DNA of 7,517 nt from Candidatus Aerophobota bacterium (GCA_030615365.1 JAUWZM010000107.1:1-7517); one strand, 5' to 3'. Counted from the stretch's first letter, positions 1-6,636 are shown. Notes: generated by a model not told the origin, from the letters alone. Numbers and translations: made by a program.

Positions 1-66
1 AAACGCTTCGGTAACAAAGATACTCTTAAAAAAGTTACACTTGAGGAAATCGGGTTGAGCCATTGA
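1..66 (+). CDS. 3' end of a gene, possibly UvrC C-terminal tail (partial)
   Basis: An open frame enters from the left edge and ends at a TGA at 64-66. The 21 visible residues include RFGNKDTLKKVTLEEIG. This resembles the second half of the helix-hairpin-helix at the C-terminus of the UvrC excinuclease subunit, where a (K)xFGS...(I/L)KxAxxEEI pattern is usual. The match is short, and the residues that normally follow, which close the second hairpin, are missing. It is therefore either a naturally short tail, a truncated copy or a chance frame. It would converge on the minus-strand HEPN remnant that ends at 100. Everything upstream lies outside the window. Confidence 0.3.
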   Translation, partial: KRFGNKDTLKKVTLEEIGLSH

Positions 67-99
67 GGGAAAATGGGGACGGGTGAGGAGAATCTCTGA

Positions 100-301
100 T
101 TACACTATTCTTTCCAGGTATTTTGCACAAAGATTTATCAACCTGCTAACTTCTCCAAATGTCTTGCTTGCATATTCCTTACTAAATGCCTCGCTCGCTG
201 TAATTCCTTCTCTCTCGTATCCATAAAGTGCTGGTCCACGTACTCTGGCTAATTCTGTCAAAAGACTTCGTATAGTCTCTTGCCATTTTATTCGTCTTCA
301 T
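100..301 (-). pseudogene. HEPN-domain toxin gene with internal deletion
   Basis: This is the partner of the MNT gene just upstream. Its ATG (301-299) overlaps the MNT stop as ATGA, the usual coupled layout of MNT/HEPN pairs. The start reads MKTNKMARDYTKSF, typical of the N-terminus of HEPN proteins in such pairs. After about a dozen residues the homology jumps to another frame (open 297 down to the TAA at 102-100). That frame carries ELARVRGPALYGYE and then GITASEAF, characteristic of the C-terminal helices of this HEPN family. Intact members are about 130-140 aa. Here the central helices, where the RNase RX4-6H motif normally lies, are missing and the two ends are out of frame. The gene is almost certainly inactive. 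HEPN toxins of this type are RNases restrained by their MNT partner through AMPylation; that is family knowledge and was not tested here. Confidence 0.7.
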
Positions 302-782
302 ATCTTCACGACCTCACCAGGCTTAACATTATTCAAAATCCAAAAATGACCCTTTTTTGTTTTAATCTTCCTTGCTTTTTGCAATTCAAGTCTTTCCTTT
401 AATCTTTTCAAGGTATTTGAGAGGAATGAATTTCTGTCGTAGAAAATAACTCTCTCATCTACAATATCCAATAGAATTGGGGGATGTTTCTCTATCTCAC
501 CCGGGATGAAGAAGATATCTGTAATCAGAGCGCTCCTGTGAGAGCGAAGTGAGATGTATCCCTCGCTTCTTTTTAGATCTTCGTGAATATAGTTTGTTTC
601 CTTTATTCTCATTCCCATATCCACTGGAAGAGCCTCTGCAATAACCAAAATATCTATATCACTCTCTGCTTTCGCTTCCCCCGTGCTACTGATCCGAAAA
701 GGCAGATTGAAATTAATCTATCACGAAAATGATTTTTTATCGCCGAACAATATTCTTCGATCAATTTATCGTATTCTTTCAT
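298..782 (-). pseudogene. MNT-type minimal nucleotidyltransferase (antitoxin), frameshifted
   Basis: Translation from the ATG at 782-780 follows an AAGGAG Shine-Dalgarno (793-788) with 5-nt spacing. It gives MKEYDKLIEEYCS..., then LISICLFGSVARG, and then falls out of frame in a run of five Gs (minus-strand sense; CCCCC at about 677-682 on the + strand). With a sixth G the reading continues as GSVARGEAKAESDID and on to the TGA at 300-298. That restores the catalytic GSX10DXD of polymerase-beta-fold MNT domains. The restored protein would be about 161 aa, a normal length for a HEPN-linked MNT. The downstream part is open by itself from 648 (116 codons), but it lacks the metal-binding residues and has no ribosome site. 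Because the lesion is a single base in a homopolymer, a sequencing error is possible. The damaged HEPN partner argues for genuine decay. Confidence 0.8.
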
Positions 783-787
783 ATCAA

Positions 788-793
788 CTCCTT
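788..793 (-). promoter_or_regulatory. Shine-Dalgarno of the MNT gene
   Basis: AAGGAG in minus-strand sense, 5 nt before the ATG at 782. It decides the start well upstream of the frameshift, and so shows that the open frame beginning at 648 is not the true gene start. A small CTACA/TGTAG inverted repeat (794-808, 5-nt loop) lies directly upstream of it. Confidence 0.7.
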
Positions 794-823
794 CTACAGC
801 AATTGTAGTAGTAAAACTTAGCT

Positions 824-868
824 GTCGACCAAGTCAACCACTACAGTCGAGCGAGCTTGACCACTACA
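824..868. repeat. Two imperfect tandem REP-like units in the MNT leader
   Basis: Two units of 22 nt (824-845) and 23 nt (846-868) lie head to tail. Both begin GTCGA and end CCACTACA on the + strand, with a variable middle. Each can fold on itself. The second pairs GTCGAG with CTTGAC around a CGAG loop (one G-T wobble). The first pairs GTCGAC with GTCAAC (one mismatch). The units lie between the predicted promoter and the MNT ribosome site, so they would be transcribed. Short palindromic units of this sort are typical of dispersed REP-type elements, but whether they recur in this genome cannot be seen here. Confidence 0.55.
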
Positions 869-882
869 AAAAGTTCAGTTTA

Positions 883-910
883 ACTATATCAAAAGGGCTC
901 TCTATGTCAA
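883..910 (-). promoter_or_regulatory. Sigma-70-type promoter for the MNT-HEPN pair
   Basis: On the minus strand a perfect -35 box TTGACA (910-905) is followed after 16 bp by TATAGT (888-883), five of six matches to the -10 consensus. Transcription would begin near 876 and give a leader of about 95 nt through the REP-like units before the MNT ATG at 782. It is the best promoter match I noticed in the window. Confidence 0.6.
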
Positions 911-979
911 AATATCCCGGGATTCTTCCCCGAGAGATTTCTTTCTCTGGCGATGAGTAGGAACCATCGGATCAATAGC

Positions 980-1450
980 TTATTTCACGGAAAATATGTG
1001 AGATTGCGAGATCAACATCCTGTTCCCGTGCTTAGAACTAACCTCAGCCAGGTATTTACCTGGCGGCAATCTCTTATCATAAGCTGCCTTAAGACCCTTG
1101 ATCCCCTCCGGGAAGACAAATTCTATTTGCCTTTCCAGTGTTATTCTTACCTCTCTCTTGGTCTTGGTAGTTACCACCATCTTACCTTTTCCGATAAGTG
1201 AATCTGCCTTAGCAGGTTCTATGGTAAAGCTTGAAGAATATCTTCGATTAACTGTCCTATTGGGTATTGTCATTCCGAATTTAATGAATTGTCCTTCAGT
1301 TTTTTTCAGGGATCGATTGGGTGGATGGATCCAAGGGAGAGCGGAGCATCCTGGGTTGCTGAACTTAACAAAATATAGCGTGTTTGCCGGAGCAGACATT
1401 GACAAGCCCAGTGATAAGATAAATATTAGAGCTTGAATTATACCCCCCAT
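980..1450 (-). CDS. Secreted protein fragment, resembles PapD-like chaperone C-terminal domain
   Basis: A 156-codon frame from the ATG at 1450 to the TAA at 982-980. The first 20-odd residues look like a signal peptide (hydrophobic IIQALIFILSLGLSM, then SAPA). The next 50 or so residues have no recognisable pattern and may be scrambled. The last 65 or so align by eye with the end of the chaperone encoded at 5723-6559: DKRLPPGKYLAEV against KKELPLGEYIALV, then GNRMLISQSHIF against GGDYLVAGQVNF, in the same order and spacing. No N-terminal chaperone domain is present, so it could not act as a complete PapD-type chaperone (about 230-280 aa). A weak AAGGGA lies about 10 nt before the ATG. It may be a decayed paralogue or a small secreted protein with a single such domain. 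Open frames on the opposite strand here show no family features. Confidence 0.4.
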   Translation of the reverse strand: MGGIIQALIFILSLGLSMSAPANTLYFVKFSNPGCSALPWIHPPNRSLKKTEGQFIKFGMTIPNRTVNRRYSSSFTIEPAKADSLIGKGKMVVTTKTKREVRITLERQIEFVFPEGIKGLKAAYDKRLPPGKYLAEVSSKHGNRMLISQSHIFSVK

Positions 1451-1491
1451 TCAATTCTTTTCCCTTCTTTTAAGAAAACAAGATCTTTGCT

Positions 1492-1600
1492 AAAGAGGAG
1501 CCATTTGTGGTGATAAACTGCGCCGCCCTTCCCGAGACACTTCTAAAATAGTGAGCTCTTTGGCTACCAGAAGGGAGCGTTCACTGAGGCAAGGCCCGTC
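1492..1600 (+). pseudogene. Remnant of an NtrC-family sigma-54 activator AAA+ domain
   Basis: The + strand from about 1492 reads EEPFVVINCAALPETLL. After a one-base shift at about 1547-1550 it continues SELFGYQKGAFTEARP (1550-1597). This is the stretch of NtrC-type activators just after Walker A that holds the conserved INCAALPE(T/N)LLESELFG and the sigma-54-contacting GAFTGA loop, here GAFTEA. Without the extra base the codon for Glu in LLESELFG would be restored. Neither Walker A (upstream) nor the Walker B segment LFLDEI (downstream) is present. The remnant is thus about 36 codons of a gene that is normally 300-480 codons. The frame stops at 1616-1618. No function is expected. Confidence 0.75.
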
Positions 1601-1778
1601 AATTCTACTTTTTTATAGACCAAATACTCTGGTATCAAATCTACGGTGGGTTTCTATAAGGCTGGGCTTACCGTGAAGGTAATGGTTTCAAAATAGGTTC
1701 CTGAACCAGACTACACTAATCAAAGGTACAAGAATTAAAATTTTCTTTAATTTCATTCTAATTGACCGGAACCAATAA
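1601..1778. other. Non-coding spacer downstream of the operon
   Basis: It contains a short + strand frame after the stop at 1616 (acc at 1619 to TAG at 1694-1696, including STVGFYKAGLTVKV). That stretch looks protein-like but I cannot assign it; it may be another gene scrap. An AT-only imperfect inverted repeat (AATTAAA/TTTAATT, about 1735-1753) lies beyond the end of the usher-like gene. It is too weak to call a terminator. Confidence 0.35.
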
Positions 1779-4700
1779 TTAAGACCCTACTTCGTAAGGA
1801 TATTTCTTGCGAGCAAGGGAGTTCCTCAAAACCCTCACGGTTTTGGTCGTAGAATCAGTAGCCCCACTCTCATCGGTAACCTTAAGAGTAACGGGATGAT
1901 CACCTGCTGAAGAAAATACATAATCTACAATTTTTCCTGTAGCATCTATCTTGCCATCCTCATCGAAGTCCCACTCGTATTTTACTATCTTGCCGGTAAA
2001 AGCAGAGGAAACGGAGGCATCGAAAGTTACTGTCTCACCAGATTTGGGATCTCGTGGGTCAAAGGAAAAGTCAGCATAAGGTGGTTGGAAGGTTATAATT
2101 ATGTCTCTTGGCTTGTACCGTGCCCCAAAGGTGACCGAGCCTCTTTCCTCGGCTGCTAAAGTTATGGAGTATTCTCCCTCGGTAGTGAGCACGTACCTTT
2201 TAGGAAGGTATGATTTATCTATTATTATCCTGTGCTCTCCCGGTGAAACAGTAAGGGAAAATCTTCCGTTAGGGTTGGTGAAGGTTTCTTGAAGAGCTCC
2301 CTTCCTGCTAAGGAGTATTCTTACTCTGGGAATTCCCACCTCATCTTTATCTCTTATCCCATTCTTATTTTCGTCATCAAATACTACACCCATAACACTG
2401 CTTACTTCGACAAGGGGGATATTTACCTCTACGATTTTTCCTGCAGTGAGGCTGACTCTCTGAGGTAAAGCTATACCAGAGTCTAAGCCTGTAGGGATAT
2501 CTTCTAAATTAAGCTCATAATCTCCGGGCTCTAAAGGAGGAAACTTAAACTCTCCTTTCCCGCCGGTAATGGCTTGCATCCCATTTACCGTCAAGATTAG
2601 CTCCCTAATACCCTCTTCATCTTCGTCCCGGGAGCTATTCTTATTCTTATCGATAAAAACAAAACCCTCTATTCTCCCCTTAGTTTTAACCCAGGGTATG
2701 GGAAGACCAAACGATCTACCAAGGCTAAAACTTGCTCCCCAATCTACCTCACCGAGCTCAGATTCTTCTCTTTCTACTTCTAAAGAAAGATAAGTGTTAG
2801 GGCCGAGTCTGAAATTCGTCCCCAGGGATATAGTTTCAGTGATTTCCTCTTCCCACTCTTTAGTCCAGCCTATAAAAGTGGAAAATTTTTCCGGGATGAG
2901 ATCATACCCCAACCCAACCTCTTGAGTTACAGATTTTTCCTTAGTCCCCTTTGTTACTTCTTGCTCCATATCTTCGGTATACCCAAGCCAGCCGAATAAC
3001 CTTTCTAACGAGATGCTCAGCGTTCCCCTATATCCAGTCAGGTCAAATTCAGTTCCCTCTATGTAGTCATTTTTCTTTCCCCAGTCCTTAGAGATAAAAT
3101 AGGCAAACGGCCTTAAATAGCCACTGATTCCTGCGAAAAACTTTGTCTCCTCTTCATCCGTAAAAGGTGGGGGACCTTTACTCTTATCTTTAGTTATATC
3201 ATAACCTAACCTTAAGAAGGGAAGTCTTTTAAAATAAAGGCTGGAACTTACACCGACTACATCGGTAATTACTGTGGGTAGTGTGGGATCCCCATTTACA
3301 TTATTGCTAGAGCGTCGCAAAGATAATCCTAATAAAAGAGGTTTAAAGAGACGATATTGAGAAGATACTTTAGCTCCTTCCTCATCCCTCCTCGATCCGA
3401 GATAGTTAGTTCCTGCCTCGATGCATTCAGCATCTAAGATAAGATTCTTGCCTTCAAATTTGGAGCCGATCCAGCTTGCTGTATCACTATTTTCCTTTCC
3501 CTCACTCATAGCATATTCTCCTGAAATATCCCATTTCTTTGTAAAATTATGGCTCAACTGAAGACTGGTAATATCTCCCTCAGAGGAAGTAAAATAATTC
3601 AACCCAAGGCTAGTTCTTTCCCCAATGCTCCTGCTCAGGTTGGCTCCATAGTGGTCTTTTTCCTCTTCTTTTGCCCAGATAAGGCTAAAATCTGAGGATT
3701 GACCTAACCGAGTGTGAAATCTTGCTCCCCTACCGCTTAACTCTGTAAGCTCACTGAAGTCAGCCCACACATCTCCTAAGCTTAAATCCCACCGCTCTTT
3801 GACCCCGTAGTCCAGCCTAACATACAGCTCCCCTATTTCTTCCTCCGAATATGGAACGCCGCTATAAACATTAAACCAGTGTCCTTTACTTAAGTCTCCC
3901 CCGGCGTCAAAATTTATTGAACCACCGTGGTACTCTTCCTTGGTAATTGATCCAGAACCAGATAGGCTCATATTTGCCGAAACTTGTTTGGAGAGAGTCC
4001 CCCCTACTCTTTCGGGAGGAGGAGGAAGGATAGTGGTAGACATACTCACCTGATCGGATGCAGATTCATCTTTGAGCGAGGTAGCTTTTAGTGTAAGGTA
4101 TTCCTTTGCTTCTGGAGCATCTTTGGGAACCAGAAGAGTGACCGATATCTCTTTTCGCTCCGCGGGAGCAAGTTCAACCAGCTCTTCAGATAAATTTATC
4201 TTCCATGTATGGGTAGAATATGCCGAGATTTTAAATTTATTCACAGCATTGCCCCGATTTATCACCAAAAAAGAATAGCTAACCTCCTCACCTCCTTTAA
4301 CTTTTCCCCCCTCCGATAGAAATTCTACCTTTACCCCCGCAAATTCTTTCACTACAATTATAGCTGTAGCTGAGGCTGATGCAGTTACATTATGGGTTTG
4401 AGGGGTTGCAGTCGGTTTTATCTCATATTTTTGGGCTAAGGCTATAGTTGATGCCTTGAGTTGAGGATGAGATTTTGCAACCGCCCTCAGATTCACCTCG
4501 TACTCTCGTGCTGGTATGAAGGGAGGGACCAAAATGGTAAGAAATATTTTCTCTCTCTCTTGAGCTACCAGATCTACCAGGGACAGAGGCGCTAAAATTC
4601 GCCATCCCCCGGGCGGCAAGGTAACTTGCATCTCGTATATCCCATCCTTCATTCCTTCATTTGTTATACGGAATACATGAGTTACCAACCGCCCGGGCAA

Positions 4701-4847
4701 GGTGGCCTTGGATGACGATATTACCTCAAGTTTTACCTGAGCATAAGTAAAAGATAACGTAGAAAGAATAATAAAAATAACAACTGCTAATATAATCGCT
4801 TTTTTGAATTTATCTTTGCCTTTATCTGTCAAAAAAAATTTTAACAC
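1779..4847 (-). CDS. Usher-like outer-membrane protein with SdrD-B-like and PKD domains
   Basis: A 1022-aa protein from a GTG start at 4847, chosen because GGGAGGT (4860-4854) lies 6 nt upstream. The frame is open to 4898, but that would overlap the preceding gene and lacks a ribosome site. Order: signal peptide (hydrophobic 16-33, likely cut after TYA at 36); two beta-sandwich domains like NEW3/COG1470 (about 39-125 and 171-273); a region of short amphipathic strands and charged turns typical of an outer-membrane barrel (about 300-718, including SLGDVWADF); two SdrD-B-like domains (about 724-813 and 817-909), each opening with a Ca-type loop, DKNKNSSRDEDEEG and DDENKNGIRDKDEVG; and a PKD domain (about 922-1007) with YEWDFDEDGKID and GDHPVTLKVTD. 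It is the last gene after pilin, chaperone and adhesin-like genes, so I infer a fibre-exporting usher or a surface anchor. Classical ushers such as FimD are 800-900 aa and lack the SdrD-B and PKD modules. Family membership is inferred from context and fold pattern, without a clear motif match. Confidence 0.75.
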   Translation of the reverse strand: MLKFFLTDKGKDKFKKAIILAVVIFIILSTLSFTYAQVKLEVISSSKATLPGRLVTHVFRITNEGMKDGIYEMQVTLPPGGWRILAPLSLVDLVAQEREKIFLTILVPPFIPAREYEVNLRAVAKSHPQLKASTIALAQKYEIKPTATPQTHNVTASASATAIIVVKEFAGVKVEFLSEGGKVKGGEEVSYSFLVINRGNAVNKFKISAYSTHTWKINLSEELVELAPAERKEISVTLLVPKDAPEAKEYLTLKATSLKDESASDQVSMSTTILPPPPERVGGTLSKQVSANMSLSGSGSITKEEYHGGSINFDAGGDLSKGHWFNVYSGVPYSEEEIGELYVRLDYGVKERWDLSLGDVWADFSELTELSGRGARFHTRLGQSSDFSLIWAKEEEKDHYGANLSRSIGERTSLGLNYFTSSEGDITSLQLSHNFTKKWDISGEYAMSEGKENSDTASWIGSKFEGKNLILDAECIEAGTNYLGSRRDEEGAKVSSQYRLFKPLLLGLSLRRSSNNVNGDPTLPTVITDVVGVSSSLYFKRLPFLRLGYDITKDKSKGPPPFTDEEETKFFAGISGYLRPFAYFISKDWGKKNDYIEGTEFDLTGYRGTLSISLERLFGWLGYTEDMEQEVTKGTKEKSVTQEVGLGYDLIPEKFSTFIGWTKEWEEEITETISLGTNFRLGPNTYLSLEVEREESELGEVDWGASFSLGRSFGLPIPWVKTKGRIEGFVFIDKNKNSSRDEDEEGIRELILTVNGMQAITGGKGEFKFPPLEPGDYELNLEDIPTGLDSGIALPQRVSLTAGKIVEVNIPLVEVSSVMGVVFDDENKNGIRDKDEVGIPRVRILLSRKGALQETFTNPNGRFSLTVSPGEHRIIIDKSYLPKRYVLTTEGEYSITLAAEERGSVTFGARYKPRDIIITFQPPYADFSFDPRDPKSGETVTFDASVSSAFTGKIVKYEWDFDEDGKIDATGKIVDYVFSSAGDHPVTLKVTDESGATDSTTKTVRVLRNSLARKKYPYEVGS

Positions 4848-4853
4848 ATTGAT

Positions 4854-4860
4854 ACCTCCC
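4854..4860 (-). promoter_or_regulatory. Shine-Dalgarno that sets the GTG start of the usher-like gene
   Basis: GGGAGGT in minus-strand sense, directly after the stop codon of the preceding gene (4863-4861) and 6 nt before the GTG at 4847. The adjacency suggests translational coupling. An ATG at 4850 in another frame reaches a stop after two codons. Confidence 0.75.
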
Positions 4861-5697
4861 TTAAAGACCTTTAACAGTAAAAGTAATCTGAAAAACAAAC
4901 GTGCTTCCGGAGTGAATCTCTTTAAAGGAAGTTAAATTAAATCGGTAAACTACCGTCAAGATTTCCCCTTCCGCTCCTGCTGCAGAACCTGTCTTAACAA
5001 CTCCTCCGCCAGCGAGCCACTCACCTGAGTCATCACACCTTGCTTCCAGAGCATTAGGAATTGGAGCATTTGCTCCTTCCTCAGGCCAGCTTATCGGGGT
5101 TATCTCAGCTGTTAGCTCCCATTTAGTATTACAGATGACTTTCAGGCAAGTTTTAGCTGAAATATAGTGAAAACCACTCTGAATATCTTTAGGGGAAAAG
5201 TTTGCATCTACAACTATATTTTCTCCCGAGATAACTGTAAGATCAATTATGGAATACTTAACAACAAGTTTTATATCAGATGTTCCTGGAAAAAAATTTC
5301 CATGACTATCTAAAACACTTATATACCATCCATAATTAAGGACTTTTTTTAAGACCCAGAGAACAACATCTTCCCTAACCGACCAGCTAATGTAACCACC
5401 ACGTACACAGGATCCAACTTTACTTATCCGGCTTTCATCTACTCGATGAAGTCGATACTCTTTTGCTATTTCATTAGTGCGTAAATATAAAAATGCTGAG
5501 TGGATTATTGCTCTCTGAGGAATTGGAGATAGGCCAAATTTAACCAGGGTATAAGATGTAGCTTCTTCCTCAGTATCAATATTTTTTACTCTTTCAGGGT
5601 AAAAAATTAGCTCCTTTGCCTGAGAGGCAAAACTTAAAAATAAGAAAAACAGCGTAAAAACAGGAAGAACTCTTAAGCAAACAGTTTTTTTAGGCAT
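4861..5697 (-). CDS. Secreted DNRLRE-like/pilin two-domain protein, candidate tip adhesin
   Basis: 278 aa with a clear signal peptide (basic MPKK, hydrophobic 8-24, likely cut after SQA at 27). Residues 46-148 fit the DNRLRE/disaggregatase-related beta fold: LVKFGLSPIPQRAIIHSAFL matches the usual 'hL+FdlssIPsgatI.sA.L.L', followed by a W-rich strand (ISWSVREDV), WYISV, and a closing strand LVVKY. Residues 150-278 resemble the pilin encoded at 6637-7251: TGSAAGAEGEILTVVYRFNL against TGSTTAGDALGDRVCVDFKI, then a closing strand SGSTFVFQITFTV against SGLYTINVNYLV. Cysteines are at 97, 184, 189 and 221. A receptor-binding-type domain plus a pilin domain is the plan of two-domain tip adhesins, so I infer that role; ligand and polymerisation are unknown. 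It starts 25 bp after the chaperone gene with a weak site (GTGGG), and its stop is 13 bp before the usher-like start. Confidence 0.7.
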   Translation of the reverse strand: MPKKTVCLRVLPVFTLFFLFLSFASQAKELIFYPERVKNIDTEEEATSYTLVKFGLSPIPQRAIIHSAFLYLRTNEIAKEYRLHRVDESRISKVGSCVRGGYISWSVREDVVLWVLKKVLNYGWYISVLDSHGNFFPGTSDIKLVVKYSIIDLTVISGENIVVDANFSPKDIQSGFHYISAKTCLKVICNTKWELTAEITPISWPEEGANAPIPNALEARCDDSGEWLAGGGVVKTGSAAGAEGEILTVVYRFNLTSFKEIHSGSTFVFQITFTVKGL

Positions 5698-5722
5698 CTT
5701 TACCCACTTAGTTTAAATTATG

Positions 5723-6559
5723 TTAAAGAGACCTCTTAAAATTCACTTGACCAGCCACCAAGTAATCTCCGCCAAAATCTAAAATGACGAGAGCGATATA
5801 CTCACCTAGTGGAAGCTCTTTTTTACAATTAGATTCTATTTTCCTCTTAGCACCGGGCAGCACGGAAAAATTTTGCACTTGAATAGTATCCACAGTTTCC
5901 CCTTTTTCATCCCTAAATTCAATCCTACCTCCTACCTTAAGAAAAGTTGTTCCTGTATTTTCAAAAACTGCTACGACTTTCAGGAAAGGGTCCGACTCTT
6001 CAGAGGATATGACCTCTGCCCGGACAACTTTTCCCTCCCTCCTGGCAGTAGATGGATCTATCTGTCTAAGCTTAACACCGTAAAAAACAGATGCTTTAAC
6101 TACAAGTTTTTTCTTTTCCTCAATGTCAACCTCGCTTGTAACATATTTGTCACTTCTTACCAAAAACATTGCCCAATGAGGACCTTTTTCCTCTGGAGGA
6201 AGATTGACTGTAAAGTTAACCTTCTGTCCTTGTCCGGGATTAAGTAAAAAATCGGAAGGAGAAAAATCTATTCGGGAGGCGAAAGATCTGGGAAGGGTTC
6301 CTGCCGGGGCTATTTTGAGATTACCGTCAATATCCTGGTCCCAATCAGCAAGAAAGACACTCATCTTTACTGGATTATCTTCAGGGCTTTCTTCCTCATA
6401 AATAACCTCGAAGGAATAAACGCTGCTTTTTTGACCTGGTAGGACCTCAATATCGCAGGAAAGAGGAGTTACTCCAATATGGGCAAAGGCAAGAAGCGGA
6501 AAAAATAAAAGAAGCGTACTTACAGTACATCTGACAATTATTTTTCTTTTTAAGTTCAT
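5723..6559 (-). CDS. PapD-like periplasmic fimbrial chaperone
   Basis: 278 aa from the ATG at 6559, preceded by GAGGTGG with normal spacing. There is a signal peptide (MNLKRK, hydrophobic 13-25, cut after AFA at 26). The mature N-terminal half (27-165) has the immunoglobulin-like chaperone pattern: IGVTPLSCDIEVLPGQ, a strand with a D-rich loop (FLADWDQDIDGN), SRIDFSPSDFLLNPGQGQ, VNFTVNLPPEEKGPHWAMF, and the KASVFYGVKL strand. The C-terminal half (175-278) has VFENTGTTFLKVGG and ends with ELPLGEYIALV. PapD/FimC chaperones are about 210-240 aa mature; here it is about 252. Members donate a strand to folding pilins in the periplasm and deliver them to the usher. The basic R/K pair of classical chaperones is not obvious, so this is a divergent form, nearer the P-pilus-assembly-like or DUF916-like proteins. 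It sits between the pilin and the adhesin-like gene. Confidence 0.75.
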   Translation of the reverse strand: MNLKRKIIVRCTVSTLLLFFPLLAFAHIGVTPLSCDIEVLPGQKSSVYSFEVIYEEESPEDNPVKMSVFLADWDQDIDGNLKIAPAGTLPRSFASRIDFSPSDFLLNPGQGQKVNFTVNLPPEEKGPHWAMFLVRSDKYVTSEVDIEEKKKLVVKASVFYGVKLRQIDPSTARREGKVVRAEVISSEESDPFLKVVAVFENTGTTFLKVGGRIEFRDEKGETVDTIQVQNFSVLPGAKRKIESNCKKELPLGEYIALVILDFGGDYLVAGQVNFKRSL

Positions 6560-6589
6560 TAGGCCACCTCACTTACATCTTTTGAAGCA

Positions 6590-6619
6590 ACAGGAAGGGG
6601 GATGTATCCCCCTTCCTGT
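6590..6619 (-). promoter_or_regulatory. Strong intercistronic hairpin between pilin and chaperone genes
   Basis: A perfect 13-bp inverted repeat, ACAGGAAGGGGGA (6590-6602) and TCCCCCTTCCTGT (6607-6619), with a 4-nt loop, in the 77-bp gap after the pilin stop. In minus-strand sense no T-run follows (TGCTTCAAAAG), so it is not a clean intrinsic terminator. A partial attenuator or a 3'-protecting stem that keeps pilin mRNA abundant is likelier, as in other pilus operons. In the opposite direction a TTTT follows, but there is no gene there that it would terminate. Confidence 0.75.
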
Positions 6620-6636
6620 GTTTTCCCTATCCTGCT

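Noticed and set aside
794..808. Hairpin CTACA/TGTAG as a terminator or operator
   Set aside because: Five base pairs with a five-base loop is too small to separate from chance; it is only noted beside the MNT ribosome site.
953..1436. Two plus-strand open frames (953-1201 and 1098-1436)
   Set aside because: They lie antisense to the chaperone-like ORF, lack ribosome sites and show no recognisable protein pattern.
4848..4898. Upstream ATG (4898) extension of the usher-like gene by 17 residues
   Set aside because: It overlaps the preceding gene by 38 bp, has no ribosome site, and its residues read through the Shine-Dalgarno that serves the GTG at 4847.
5873..6401. Plus-strand open frames antisense to the chaperone gene
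   Set aside because: Their residue composition is unlike a real protein, and they mirror a well-supported gene on the other strand.
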